Notes: generated from the letters alone by a model not told the origin. 64,000 nucleotides of DNA from an uncultured Marinoscillum sp. (GCA_902523065.1 CABYXZ010000001.1:124001-188000), one strand, 5' to 3'. Positions 19,330 to 28,746 are shown, counted from the stretch's first letter. Numbers and translations are program-made.

Positions 19330-20034
19330 TTATGTTCTGATCTCATCTAGACATAGTGATTTTAAGTCAGAGTATTTTAGTTTTAATTCGTTTAGTTCGT
19401 TTAAATATGCTTTGATATTTTTCCTAGATTCAATTAAATTTCCAAAAAAATCATCACTTTCATAAAATTTATTGTTAAACCTGTATTTAATAATTTCAAT
19501 TTGGTCGACTTCACTTACATCTGTTTTCCAGTTATGCTCTAAAAAAAAGTTAACAGATAGCTTGTAATTGAAGTCAAGAAAAAAATCATCGTATTCTTTA
19601 GTATGTACATCATGCCTTCTTAAATCTTCATTAAAAAGTTTAAATAACTTTGTTTTTAGGGTTTCTGATTTTATTCTTTTAATTAAGTCAGAACTAATTA
19701 ACTGATTAAATATTCCTTCTTGAGGGAAAAAAGACTTTAGAGCTCTTCCAACAGAGGAAATATGATACATAATCTTTTCCTCAGATAGATTTATCTCATT
19801 ATTTAAATTATCATACAAAATGTCTGAGCTCTCTAGAGAGACTTCTTGCAACTTTATAAAATTATTTATCTGATTAATGTCTTGATCTATAACATTAATA
19901 AGTTGTTCTATTGACTTGTTCTTTCTTTCATTTTCTAACCTATCTTGTCTTGCATCTTCAAAATAAAGAGAAATTAATATGCCTAAAAAAATTACTACAA
20001 ACTCAAAAGAATACTTAACAACATATTCTTTCAT
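19330..20034 (-). CDS. Membrane-anchored protein resembling DUF6090
   Basis: A 234-residue protein with one membrane segment near residues 8-25 (FVVIFLGILISLYF) followed by DARQDRLENERK and a long, largely helical domain. The layout, a short N-terminal anchor followed by an Asn/Glu/Arg-rich patch and a helical body, is that of the DUF6090 proteins common in Bacteroidota; the assignment is by resemblance only. No enzymatic motif is visible. It starts on the base after the rhodanese stop, so it is probably in the nqr-DUF502-rhodanese transcript. Confidence 0.6.
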   Translation of the reverse strand: MKEYVVKYSFEFVVIFLGILISLYFEDARQDRLENERKNKSIEQLINVIDQDINQINNFIKLQEVSLESSDILYDNLNNEINLSEEKIMYHISSVGRALKSFFPQEGIFNQLISSDLIKRIKSETLKTKLFKLFNEDLRRHDVHTKEYDDFFLDFNYKLSVNFFLEHNWKTDVSEVDQIEIIKYRFNNKFYESDDFFGNLIESRKNIKAYLNELNELKLKYSDLKSLCLDEIRT

Positions 20035-20352
20035 CTAATACTCTTTAATTGAGTTATCAACGTCTTCTCTCCACCTCATTATCCCACCATTAAGATTATA
20101 TAAATTTTTGTAAGAATAGGTATCTTCTAGCATTTTGATTATGTTGGAGCTTCTTGTTCCTGTTCTACAATAGATTATGACATCCTTGTCTTTAGAGATC
20201 TTCTCAAGATTATCAATGATAGAATACATATTAATTTTATCTCCACCAATACAACAAATTTCAAATTCATATTCATCTCTTATATCCACAAGTTGAAAAT
20301 CCTCTTCATTGTCTATTTTTTCTTTAAGAGAAATAGGATCAATCTGCTTCAT
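20035..20352 (-). CDS. Rhodanese-like domain protein
   Basis: A single-domain rhodanese of 105 residues. The active-site loop YCRTGTRS carries Cys62, and the LVDIRDEYEF segment near residue 22 is the family's CH2A-type motif. It probably carries persulfide or acts in thiol chemistry in the cytoplasm. It overlaps the DUF502 gene by one base (TAATG) and lies downstream of nqrE, so it appears to be part of the nqr transcript; a link to Fe-S or cysteine-ligand maturation of the complex is only a guess. Confidence 0.85.
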   Translation of the reverse strand: MKQIDPISLKEKIDNEEDFQLVDIRDEYEFEICCIGGDKINMYSIIDNLEKISKDKDVIIYCRTGTRSSNIIKMLEDTYSYKNLYNLNGGIMRWREDVDNSIKEY

Positions 20353-20900
20353 TATACTTTTATTTTACCGGATATACCTCCAGAGACAATATATTTCATA
20401 ACCTCAGAGGATGGGTTAGAAAGAGGAGTAATATTTTTCTTGTCAGATATAAAAACATTACCACTAAAATTATAAGAGTGTGGAAGATAAACTGATACTT
20501 TACCTGGTAAGCCAATATTCTTTAGATCTTCGCTTGTTACAAACCCAGGTTTATATAAGTTATTTTCAACCTTAACAAGAACTGGCTTATCAAATTTCTT
20601 TTTTTCACCCATGAACGAGGTCATAAGATCTTTTATAGATGAATAAACTAGATTTAATAAAGGAACTTTTTTTACTAACTCCTCAAACCAATTAATCAAA
20701 CCAGTATTATATTTCTTTGTAAAAGAACCTATGATGGTAATAGTGACAATAACAATTACAAAACTTAGACCCGGGATATTTTTAGCTATAGGAATTAAGC
20801 TATCCAGAAAGTTATATAAGTACCAAACCACGTAGATAGCAGCAGCCATAGGTACAATAAGTAGTAAACCCCTCAAAAAATTGTTTAGAAGATTTCTCAC
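20352..20900 (-). CDS. DUF502 family membrane protein
   Basis: A 182-residue protein with two N-terminal membrane segments (about 8-28 and 45-62) and a soluble C-terminal domain, matching the DUF502 family: the central VPLLNLVYSSIKDLMTSF segment and the VSVYLPHSYNFSG stretch are recognisable. Function of the family is unknown. The start is GTG, eighteen bases after nqrE; no in-frame ATG precedes the first membrane segment. It occupies the place where nqrF is found in the classical operon. Confidence 0.82.
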   Translation of the reverse strand: MRNLLNNFLRGLLLIVPMAAAIYVVWYLYNFLDSLIPIAKNIPGLSFVIVIVTITIIGSFTKKYNTGLINWFEELVKKVPLLNLVYSSIKDLMTSFMGEKKKFDKPVLVKVENNLYKPGFVTSEDLKNIGLPGKVSVYLPHSYNFSGNVFISDKKNITPLSNPSSEVMKYIVSGGISGKIKV

Positions 20901-20918
20901 AACAACAATTTAAATAAA

Positions 20919-21533
20919 TTATAGTGTCATTCCAATAAAGGTCTTAAACGCTAATCCCATTAGACCAGTAAGTAGCATCGTTATTCCCAAACCTTTTAGT
21001 CCATTAGGAACGTGAGAATATTTTAATTTTTCTCTTATAGCAGCTAATGCAACAATCGCAAGCCAAAACCCAAGTCCACTACCAAAACCAAAGGCAGTTG
21101 CCTCTTGAATATTAAAATCTCTTTGAACCATAAAGAGAGAACCTCCAAGAATTGAACAGTTAACAGCTATTAGTGGTAGAAAAATACCAAGAGATCCATA
21201 CAAAGCAGGAGAAAATTTCTCAATAATCATTTCAACAAGTTGAACAAAGGAGGCAATTACAGCTATAAACATTAGAAGCTGTAAAAATGTTAAATCAATT
21301 GTCGCAAAATCAGATGAAATCCATGATAGTGCGCCTTCATCTAAAATATTTTTTTGAATCAGCCAATTAAGTGGTGCAGTACAGCTTAAAACAAATATTA
21401 CTGCTAAACCAAGACCGTTGGCAGTACTAACTTTTTTTGAAACTGCGAGAAAAGAGCACATCCCCAGAAAATATGCAAATATCATATTATCCATGAAAGC
21501 ACTTTTAATTACTAAATTGAATAACTCACTCAT
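20919..21533 (-). CDS. nqrE: Na+-translocating NADH:quinone reductase subunit E
   Basis: Integral membrane subunit of the sodium-pumping NADH dehydrogenase. The 204-residue protein has six predicted membrane segments, opens with the typical LFNLVIKSAFMDNMIFAYFLGMCSFLAVS, and keeps Cys residues in the MCSF and SCTAP segments that in the NqrD/NqrE pair help bind an intramembrane iron centre. It follows nqrD by six bases. nqrF, which normally comes next and carries FAD and the 2Fe-2S cluster, is not here. Confidence 0.95.
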   Translation of the reverse strand: MSELFNLVIKSAFMDNMIFAYFLGMCSFLAVSKKVSTANGLGLAVIFVLSCTAPLNWLIQKNILDEGALSWISSDFATIDLTFLQLLMFIAVIASFVQLVEMIIEKFSPALYGSLGIFLPLIAVNCSILGGSLFMVQRDFNIQEATAFGFGSGLGFWLAIVALAAIREKLKYSHVPNGLKGLGITMLLTGLMGLAFKTFIGMTL

Positions 21534-21539
21534 TTTATA

Positions 21540-22211
21540 CTAATTTTCAATGTATCCGTTTCTTGTCCTTTGTGCCCAAATAAGTAATCCTAAAATAATA
21601 AAGGCACCAATTGAATCAACAAAAAGACCGTTTGTTGGAAATGTATCCCATCCTACAGCTTCAAAAACTTTCCATCCTAGTATTGAACCAGACCCAAGTA
21701 ATTCTCTAAAGAATGCGACTACTAAAATGATCCAGGCATATCCAACACTACTACCTAAGGCATCTAATACACTGTCGTATGGTTTATTTCCCATTGCATA
21801 TGCCTCAAGCCTTCCAAGAATTATACAATTAGTAATTATTAAACCTACAAATGCTCCTAAAACTTTAAACATCTCATAATTAAATGCTTTTAGGAACTCT
21901 GAAACTAAAGTTACTAGAGTTGCAATTATAGCTAGCTGAACAATAATCCTAACTCTCACTGGTATATAATTTCTTATCATGGATGTTATTAAACTTGAAA
22001 ATATCATAACAAAAACAACACTTATTGACATGACAATAGTTGGTTCAAGTTTTATTGTAACAGCTAATGCAGAACATATACCTAAAACTTGTATTGAAAT
22101 AGGATTATTGTCATCTAGAGGATCTACCAATATCTTCCTTCTTCTTTTAGATATGAGGGATTCTGACTGTTTAATTTTTACAACTTCTTTTTCTTGAATT
22201 TCAGTACTCAT
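21540..22211 (-). CDS. nqrD: Na+-translocating NADH:quinone reductase subunit D
   Basis: Six-segment membrane subunit related to NqrE. The 223-residue protein begins with a charged cytoplasmic stretch of about 35 residues, then hydrophobic segments including IQVLGICSALAV and the Cys-containing LIITNCIILGR, conserved in the family as iron ligand regions. Its ATG overlaps the nqrC stop by four bases. It needs the other Nqr subunits to act. Confidence 0.94.
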   Translation of the reverse strand: MSTEIQEKEVVKIKQSESLISKRRRKILVDPLDDNNPISIQVLGICSALAVTIKLEPTIVMSISVVFVMIFSSLITSMIRNYIPVRVRIIVQLAIIATLVTLVSEFLKAFNYEMFKVLGAFVGLIITNCIILGRLEAYAMGNKPYDSVLDALGSSVGYAWIILVVAFFRELLGSGSILGWKVFEAVGWDTFPTNGLFVDSIGAFIILGLLIWAQRTRNGYIEN

Positions 22212-22960
22212 CTATTAAAAGTTAACATTCTAGTATTTGATTTTATTTTTGAGATATAAGGATTATAACACTCAAAGTAGTGATATATCATATCATTCAA
22301 ACCATAAGCTGTAATTGTGGCACCAGACATACCATCAACTTGGTGAGAATCTAAATCTTTGTTATTTTCTGATTTAAGCATTTTAACTGATACAAGCTCA
22401 TCAACCTGATTATAAATCATTTTTCCTTTATATCTATTTTGAATCTCATCAGATGAAATTCTTGCACCAAGTCCAGGAGTTTCAGCTTTATGATCAAATG
22501 CCACCCCAACTACAGTATTTAGATTTTCATCAAGTGCAACAAAACCGGAAATCCAATCCCAAAGACCATTACCAAACATAGGGAATATATAGTAATCTAC
22601 TTTATCTCCGTCCGAACTAAACATAAAAACCGGGTACTTTCTTTGATCAGGTGATATTTTATAATTCTTTTGGATATTTACCTCCTCAGCGACATATTTA
22701 GATCCATCATCCTGTAAAACCTCCTCACCTTCAACATCAATTACAATAGAATTCATTTTTTCGTTATATAATTCAAGAACCTCTTCAGGAGAGAGGGATG
22801 AAATATCCATGACTGCACCTAAAATTTTCTTTTTAGTATCTATCTCGACTTGCTTCTTCTGGATAGGGCCCAATTGCATTCTTGTGAAAGAAAGTAATGA
22901 ACCTAAGAAAATGGTCATTATCAGTGTAAAAGAAATTATATAAATATTAGACTGTTGCAC
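22208..22960 (-). CDS. nqrC: Na+-translocating NADH:quinone reductase subunit C
   Basis: Single-membrane-segment subunit (about residues 6-26) with a periplasmic FMN domain. The FMN attachment motif SGATITAYG places the covalently flavinylated Thr at residue 215. The 250-residue length is typical. The start is GTG, fourteen bases inside the end of nqrB; it places the membrane anchor right at the N-terminus as in other NqrC proteins. The flavin transferase ApbE that loads the FMN is not in the window. Confidence 0.94.
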   Translation of the reverse strand: MQQSNIYIISFTLIMTIFLGSLLSFTRMQLGPIQKKQVEIDTKKKILGAVMDISSLSPEEVLELYNEKMNSIVIDVEGEEVLQDDGSKYVAEEVNIQKNYKISPDQRKYPVFMFSSDGDKVDYYIFPMFGNGLWDWISGFVALDENLNTVVGVAFDHKAETPGLGARISSDEIQNRYKGKMIYNQVDELVSVKMLKSENNKDLDSHQVDGMSGATITAYGLNDMIYHYFECYNPYISKIKSNTRMLTFNR

Positions 22961-24158
22961 GATTTAATCTTCTTTTTTTATTTGCTTCAACTACATAAAA
23001 ATCTATAAGTGGAGCAAAAACATTCATAAATAAAACAGCAAGCATTATTCCCTCAGGATATGCAGGATTAAAAATACGAATTAAAACTGTTAATAATCCA
23101 ATCATAAATCCATAAATCCATTTGCCTGTCTCTGTTTGAGCAGCTGAAACTGGATCTGTTGCCATAAAAACAGCACCAAAAGCGAGTCCACCCATAACTA
23201 AATGATAGTGTGGAGGTAAATTCATAAATTCATTAATACCAATAAGATTAAAGATTCCACCCATAAAAAGGGCTCCAATGAAAACACCAAAAATAATTTT
23301 CCAACTAGCCACACCGGTAAAAACTAAAATGAATGCACCTATCATACACATTATAAAAGATGTTTCGCCGATTGATCCTGGTATTGATCCAATAAGCATA
23401 TTATCAAAAGAATAAAAATTTGAATTTCCTACTTCTGTTGAATATTCATCAAGCAAATTAACAACTTCATCTGAATTTGTAGAACCTACAGTGGATGCAC
23501 CAATTGCAAGTGGTGTTGCGCCAGAATAACCACTTACAATCTCTTTGTCTTCGTCATAATATGTCCATACATCTCCACTTATGTCACTTGGAAATCCAAA
23601 GTAGAGAAAAACTCTTGCTGTTAAAGCAACATTTAAAATATTCATACCTGTGCCACCAAAAACTTCTTTTGCTATTACAATAGAAAATATTGTTGCCATG
23701 GCAACTTGCCATAGTGGAATATTTGGAGGCATAATTAGTGGAATAAGCATCCCAGTTACTAAAAAACCTTCGTTTATTGGGTGTCTTCTAATTGTTGAAA
23801 ATACAACTTCAACAAGACCACCGGCAACATATGATACAAGAACAACAGGTAGTACTTGTTTTGATCCTACTAAAATTTTATCAATGAAGCTTCCATCAGT
23901 TCCAGTTGCAAAATAATACTGATGACCAACGTTCCATATACCAAATAATAGGCAGGGAATCATTGCGATAACAACTGTCATCATTAATCTTTTCAGATCT
24001 ATTGCATCTCTAATTTGAGCACCTTTTTTAGGTGTAACCTCATTAGGAACAAATAAAAATGTTTCACCAGCTTCAAATAAATAGTGGAACTTTTCCAATT
24101 TTCCACCTTTCTGAAACATTGGTTTTTGTTTATCTAAAATACCTCTTAAAAATTTCAT
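22947..24158 (-). CDS. nqrB: Na+-translocating NADH:quinone reductase subunit B
   Basis: Large membrane subunit (403 residues, about ten hydrophobic segments) that carries covalent FMN and riboflavin and forms part of the sodium path. The FMN motif SGYSGATPLA puts the modified Thr at residue 215. Segments such as RRHPINEGFLVTGMLIPLI and GGTGMNILNVALTARVFLYF are strongly family-like. It shares one base with nqrA (TAATG) and overlaps nqrC by 14 bases. Confidence 0.96.
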   Translation of the reverse strand: MKFLRGILDKQKPMFQKGGKLEKFHYLFEAGETFLFVPNEVTPKKGAQIRDAIDLKRLMMTVVIAMIPCLLFGIWNVGHQYYFATGTDGSFIDKILVGSKQVLPVVLVSYVAGGLVEVVFSTIRRHPINEGFLVTGMLIPLIMPPNIPLWQVAMATIFSIVIAKEVFGGTGMNILNVALTARVFLYFGFPSDISGDVWTYYDEDKEIVSGYSGATPLAIGASTVGSTNSDEVVNLLDEYSTEVGNSNFYSFDNMLIGSIPGSIGETSFIMCMIGAFILVFTGVASWKIIFGVFIGALFMGGIFNLIGINEFMNLPPHYHLVMGGLAFGAVFMATDPVSAAQTETGKWIYGFMIGLLTVLIRIFNPAYPEGIMLAVLFMNVFAPLIDFYVVEANKKRRLNRATV

Positions 24159-25513
24159 TAGTCTTCCATTAATAAATTTAAACCTCTTCTTAATAATTTT
24201 TGAAGTTCATTCTTTGATACATCAACAAACTCACAAAGTGCAATATCTTCTTCTAATAACTCATATATACCAAGTTCTTCCATCTCATCATAATCATTTG
24301 CTAATATAGCTTTAAATAAAAAAGTTGGCAGGATATCCATTGGTAAAACTTTCTCAAAAACACCAGTTTGAACAAAGGCTCTCAACTCACCATTTGTATT
24401 TGTATCAAGTATATATTCATTCTTTTTAGGTTTTAGGAAAGAGAGTAAGCCGAATGCTCTTTGAAAACTTAATTTATTTGGGACTGGCATTATCCAACCT
24501 AAAAACGAATGCTTATCTCCCTCAGGAAGAACACAAATCATATTATCATAATAACCTAAATATCCATCATGACCAACTGAATTTCCAGTTAAAACATTTC
24601 CAGAAATAATCCTTTTTTTACTTTTTTCATTATTAATAACAACAGAAGAAACATTTATACCAAAATTGGATTCAATAAATCTAGGTTTTTCAACCTCAGA
24701 TCCTACAACGCATACCTTTCTTGATGTATCATATTTACCATCAAGAAATAGTCTTCCTATCTCAATTAAGCCTTGAGGAGTTGTTGTCCAAACAATATCT
24801 CCCTTATTAATTGGATCGATATTGTGAATTTGAATACCTACATTACCAGCTGGGTGTGGACCTGAAAATAAATTATTATCACATCCATCATAGCTAAAAT
24901 GTTTTATGGAGTCAGCATTATGATTAAGGTGTACTTTACCATCTGTCAGTTTTCTTATTATATTCAAACCAACCTGAATAAATTTTTTTTCATTCTCATA
25001 TATAAAAGATGGTCTTGGAGATAACGGATGGCTATCGAAAAAGGAAATAAAAATAGATTTTGGTGTTTTATCTGGATCAGCAACTAAACCAAATGGTCGT
25101 TGAATTATATTAGGCCAAACTCCGGAACCACATACATGCTTCTTAATTTCATCTCGTGATAAATTGTCAATATCTCCCTCAGAATATTTTTTAAATTTTA
25201 AAAATTTGTTAATCTTATCTGGAAGAATTCTTATTTCTTCAAGTCTTCTTTTTTCTCCTCTAACTATTTCTATAATTTCACCACTTACAGGCGAAGAGTA
25301 CATGACACCTTCCGATAATTTATCATAAAGAATTGGAGTTCCAGACTTAACTTCATCACCAATCTTTACTAAAAGTTTTGGTCTTGAAAGTCCTATAAAG
25401 TCAGTAGGTTTTACTGCATACGAACTTGGTAATTTAAAGTCAGATAATTCTTCAGTGGCAGATCCCTTCAGCTTTATATCAAATCCTTTTTTAAGATCTA
25501 TTTTAAGAGACAT
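24158..25513 (-). CDS. nqrA: Na+-translocating NADH:quinone reductase subunit A
   Basis: Soluble cytoplasmic subunit that contributes to the quinone site. The 451-residue protein starts with MSLKIDLKKGFDIKLKG and has the biotinyl/lipoyl-like N-terminal domain (SRPKLLVKIGDEVKSGTPILYDK) found in NqrA and RnfC, then the GPHPAGNVGIQIHNIDPI region. First gene of the nqrABCDE run; the following genes are linked by overlaps or short gaps. A predicted promoter lies about 30 bases upstream. Confidence 0.96.
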   Translation of the reverse strand: MSLKIDLKKGFDIKLKGSATEELSDFKLPSSYAVKPTDFIGLSRPKLLVKIGDEVKSGTPILYDKLSEGVMYSSPVSGEIIEIVRGEKRRLEEIRILPDKINKFLKFKKYSEGDIDNLSRDEIKKHVCGSGVWPNIIQRPFGLVADPDKTPKSIFISFFDSHPLSPRPSFIYENEKKFIQVGLNIIRKLTDGKVHLNHNADSIKHFSYDGCDNNLFSGPHPAGNVGIQIHNIDPINKGDIVWTTTPQGLIEIGRLFLDGKYDTSRKVCVVGSEVEKPRFIESNFGINVSSVVINNEKSKKRIISGNVLTGNSVGHDGYLGYYDNMICVLPEGDKHSFLGWIMPVPNKLSFQRAFGLLSFLKPKKNEYILDTNTNGELRAFVQTGVFEKVLPMDILPTFLFKAILANDYDEMEELGIYELLEEDIALCEFVDVSKNELQKLLRRGLNLLMED

Positions 25514-25542
25514 TTACAATGAATAGTAAGTTCAATTCGCGA

Positions 25543-25550
25543 CAAAAATA
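25543..25550 (-). promoter_or_regulatory. Predicted -7 element of the nqr operon promoter
   Basis: On the minus strand TATTTTTG matches the Bacteroidota TAnnTTTG element exactly and ends 29 bases before the nqrA ATG. A clear -33 TTTG was not found, so the call rests on the -7 element and position. Confidence 0.45.
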
Positions 25551-25565
25551 AGACTAAAAAATTTA

Positions 25566-25588
25566 TTTCTTAATTATTTTTTAAGAAA
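25566..25588 (-). terminator. Possible weak terminator after cmk
   Basis: An eight-base inverted repeat TTTCTTAA / TTAAGAAA with a seven-base loop lies just after the cmk stop and is followed on the minus strand by ATAAATTTTTT. The stem is almost all A/T, so it may be only weakly functional or a chance palindrome in AT-rich DNA. Confidence 0.3.
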
Positions 25589-25592
25589 AAAA

Positions 25593-26267
25593 CTAAGAAA
25601 ATTTATTACTTATAAAATTAATTATTTTGTCTACTTGATCATTAATTTCAAGATCAGATGTGTTCAATATAAAAGCATCATCAGCAACCATTAAAGGGCT
25701 ATCTTTCCTTGTTGAATCTTGGATATCTCTATCTTCTAAATTTTTAATTACATCACTATATGTTATGTCAGGATTTTTGGATTTCATTTCATTGAATCTT
25801 CTCTTTGCTCTTACCTGAATATCAGCGGTCATAAATACTTTTATCTCAGCATCAGGAAATACAACTGTTGTTATATCCCTACCTTCCACAACAATATTTT
25901 TATTGATACCAAAAGTCTTTTGTTTATTAACTAAAAATTTTCTTATTGATGAATTTGAACTAAATAATGATACTTGATTAGAAATTTCGTCAGATCTTAT
26001 TTCATTTTCAACATCCTGATCATTTAAAAAAATATGTTGATTATCTTCAACATATTTAAAATCAATTATAATATTATTGAGCTCATCTTTAATTTTTTTT
26101 GTATCATTTTGAGATACCCCTTTATTGACAAAATAAAGAGTAACTGCCCTATACATTGCACCAGAATCAAGATACTTGAAATTTAAATTTTTAGCTAATA
26201 GTCTCGAAGTAGTACTTTTTCCACAACCAGAATGACCATCGATAGCAATAATTATATCCCTAATCAT
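25593..26267 (-). CDS. cmk: Cytidylate kinase
   Basis: Phosphorylates CMP and dCMP with ATP. The 224-residue protein has the P-loop IDGHSGCGKSTTSRLLA near residues 8-24, the DSGAMYRAVT substrate segment and VVEGRDITTVVFP, all typical of bacterial Cmk. It overlaps the MORN-repeat gene by eight bases and is the last gene of the run that starts with the SRAP or fabH gene. Confidence 0.95.
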   Translation of the reverse strand: MIRDIIIAIDGHSGCGKSTTSRLLAKNLNFKYLDSGAMYRAVTLYFVNKGVSQNDTKKIKDELNNIIIDFKYVEDNQHIFLNDQDVENEIRSDEISNQVSLFSSNSSIRKFLVNKQKTFGINKNIVVEGRDITTVVFPDAEIKVFMTADIQVRAKRRFNEMKSKNPDITYSDVIKNLEDRDIQDSTRKDSPLMVADDAFILNTSDLEINDQVDKIINFISNKFS

Positions 26268-27750
26268 AGGTTTTCCTTTTTATTTCTCCTCCCCTTCTAT
26301 TGTATTCATTCCAGGTTCCAGATTTTTCTCCATTTTTATACATTCCACTTTGCGAAATTTTTCCATTTGTATGGTACTCTGAATACATTCCATTAAGTAA
26401 ACCATTTTTATATTTTGCTATTGAAAAAATATTTCCATCTTCATAATAATCAAACAACTCTCCATTACCATTATCAAATGTTTCATTTTTAAATACTTTT
26501 CCATCTGATAAATAAAAATCTGAAACTTCAATTAGTTTACCTAATTTATATATTTCTTCTTGTTTAAGTGATCCACCTACATGAAACCTACCCCACTTTC
26601 CGTCCTTCAATCCATTAATGTACTCTCCAATTTCATCTAACTCCCCTCCATCGTAATAACTAATCCACTGACCGGACTCATATCCATTTTTAAATATACC
26701 CTCCAGGGAAAGATTTCCTGAGTTGTGAAAAAATTTCCAATTACCATTTTGATAATCATTTACATACTTGCCAATTGAAAAAATATCTCCATTCTCATTA
26801 AAAGTTTCCCAAACACCTGTTTTCAAACCATTTGAGAATTCACCTTTAACACTTATATAACCTATTGGCAAGTATTCGATATACTCTCCATTTAATAAAT
26901 TATTTTTAAAATTATATGATTTTGATACTCTTTCACTGGGATAATATTCTGTAAATTTTCCGTTCCTCATGCCATTATCATAAGATTCCTCTTTTTGAAT
27001 TGATCCAGTATTAGGATAAAAATAAACCCATTTTGAATGAGGGAGATCGTTTTTAAACCTCTTTTGAAATGTTATTCTACCGTATGGACCAAATTCTGTC
27101 CAAATGCTATCCTTAAGTCCTAATTCATAATATCCCTTTAAGGCTATTTGTTCATTGGAATAGAACTCATAATATTCGCCGTCAATTTTATTATTTGTGT
27201 AGTAGGCCTTATTAATTGCAATACCAAAGTTATCATAGGTAACATAGTCTCCACTTAATTCACCATTTATATTATAATTTGCAAGTTCTTTCAGTTTTCC
27301 GTTTGGGTGATATTTAAGCCAAATTTTATATTTTTTTCCTTCAAGCATCTGACCTACAGACTCTTCCTTACCATCTTCGTAAAATGTCTTCCATAATTTA
27401 TTTTGCATGTTTTTAATGAAAAAACCTTGTTTTTTTAGCTTAGATGTTTCGTAATATTCAGCAAAAACACCATCTAACTCACCGTTATCATTATACCCAT
27501 AATTGGCCATGAGGCCACCATCTTCGTAAAAAAGATACCATTTTCCAACAGGAATATTTTTATTAAATTTTCCTTTTATCCTTATATTACCGTCCTTGTC
27601 TGTATACACGTACTCGCCACTAGATGATTTCTTACCTAGTGTGTAAACCTTAATAATCTCTTCGTTAGAAACAGGAATATATAATTTTTGACTTCTACCA
27701 TTATTAATAAAAAATACTGTAATAAATAAAAAGGAAAAAAATTTTACCAT
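26260..27750 (-). CDS. Secreted MORN-repeat (YwqK-like) protein
   Basis: A 496-residue exported protein with a signal peptide (MVKFFSFLFITVFFINNGRSQ) and about 18 tandem repeats of roughly 23 residues built on G-x-W/Y-x-x-Y-x-x-x-G, for example NGNWKFFHNSGN and SGTWNEYNRRGG. This is the MORN_2 type seen in YwqK-like proteins; such repeats form elongated beta sheets and may bind membranes or partners. The ATG at 27750 is preferred over one at 27771 because only it gives a proper signal peptide. It overlaps fabH by seven bases. No enzymatic role is visible. Confidence 0.8.
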   Translation of the reverse strand: MVKFFSFLFITVFFINNGRSQKLYIPVSNEEIIKVYTLGKKSSSGEYVYTDKDGNIRIKGKFNKNIPVGKWYLFYEDGGLMANYGYNDNGELDGVFAEYYETSKLKKQGFFIKNMQNKLWKTFYEDGKEESVGQMLEGKKYKIWLKYHPNGKLKELANYNINGELSGDYVTYDNFGIAINKAYYTNNKIDGEYYEFYSNEQIALKGYYELGLKDSIWTEFGPYGRITFQKRFKNDLPHSKWVYFYPNTGSIQKEESYDNGMRNGKFTEYYPSERVSKSYNFKNNLLNGEYIEYLPIGYISVKGEFSNGLKTGVWETFNENGDIFSIGKYVNDYQNGNWKFFHNSGNLSLEGIFKNGYESGQWISYYDGGELDEIGEYINGLKDGKWGRFHVGGSLKQEEIYKLGKLIEVSDFYLSDGKVFKNETFDNGNGELFDYYEDGNIFSIAKYKNGLLNGMYSEYHTNGKISQSGMYKNGEKSGTWNEYNRRGGEIKRKTYD

Positions 27751-28742
27751 CTTATTAGTGCCGAGGCCCACGTAAAACCACTACCAAATGCAGCAAGACA
27801 TACCAAATCACCTCTTTTAATTTTATTTTTTTCTAAAGCCTCATATAGAGCAATGGGTATTGAGGCTGCTGTTGTATTTCCATAACTCATTATATTATTA
27901 AAAATATTATTGTCATCAATATTTAATTTTTTTTGGATGTACTGACTTATTCTAAGGTTAGCTTGATGCGTAATTAACATGTCAATATCCTTCGAAGTAT
28001 AATTATTATGATTAAGTGATTCAAAAATTACTTCTTCAAATCTTTTTATAGCATTCTTAAAAACAAAATTTCCATTCATTTTTGGGAAAAAACCTTTTCC
28101 ATCCTCCTCATCATCATCTATTATTTTATCTATCCAGAATGTGGTTGCTGGTTTGATTACTGCTAACTCATCCGCAAATTTTCCTTCTGAATGAAGATGC
28201 GTAGATAATATCTCAGACTCGTCATTACTTTTAGATACTATTGCTGCGCCAGCACCATCTCCAAAAATAACTGAGACTGATCTACCTCTTGAGGACTTAT
28301 CTAGCCCCCCTGAATGGATTTCACTCCCTACAACCAAGATATTCTCATACATTCCTGACTTAATATATTGATCAGCTACAGATAACCCATAAATAAAACC
28401 TGAACATTGATTTCTTATATCCAAGGCACCAACTTCTTTAATTTGGAGGTTTTTTTGGAGAAGGACACCACTTCCAGGAAAAAAATAGTCTGGACTTAAG
28501 GTAGCAAAAATTATAAAGTCTATATCATTCTTCGATATTTTTGCATTTTTAATTGCAATTTTAGAGGCGTATGTTCCCATAAGCGAAGTAGTCAAATCAC
28601 CTTCAACCCACCTTCTCTCCTTAATACCTGTTCTCTCTTGAATCCACTCATCACTTGTGTCCATAATTTCTTCTAAATCAGAATTCTTTATAACATTATC
28701 TGGCACATAAAATCCAACTCCTTTTATTTTTGATTTAGGCAT
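27744..28742 (-). CDS. fabH: Beta-ketoacyl-ACP synthase III
   Basis: Condenses acetyl-CoA with malonyl-ACP to start fatty acid synthesis. The 332-residue protein has the complete triad: Cys113 in DIRNQCSGF, His259 in THQANLRI and Asn289 in GNTTAA. The C-terminal AAFGSGFTWAS loop is typical. An acidic insert near residues 209-215 (DDDEEDGKG) is unusual. Flavobacteria often have more than one FabH; the rpmF-linked copy would be expected just past the right end of the window, so this may be a second paralogue. Confidence 0.92.
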   Translation of the reverse strand: MPKSKIKGVGFYVPDNVIKNSDLEEIMDTSDEWIQERTGIKERRWVEGDLTTSLMGTYASKIAIKNAKISKNDIDFIIFATLSPDYFFPGSGVLLQKNLQIKEVGALDIRNQCSGFIYGLSVADQYIKSGMYENILVVGSEIHSGGLDKSSRGRSVSVIFGDGAGAAIVSKSNDESEILSTHLHSEGKFADELAVIKPATTFWIDKIIDDDEEDGKGFFPKMNGNFVFKNAIKRFEEVIFESLNHNNYTSKDIDMLITHQANLRISQYIQKKLNIDDNNIFNNIMSYGNTTAASIPIALYEALEKNKIKRGDLVCLAAFGSGFTWASALIRW

Positions 28743-28746
28743 ATAT

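Noticed and set aside
26260..27750. Tandem DNA repeats or CRISPR-like array in the MORN-repeat gene
   Set aside because: The periodicity is in the protein only; the DNA units are too diverged and the frame is open throughout.
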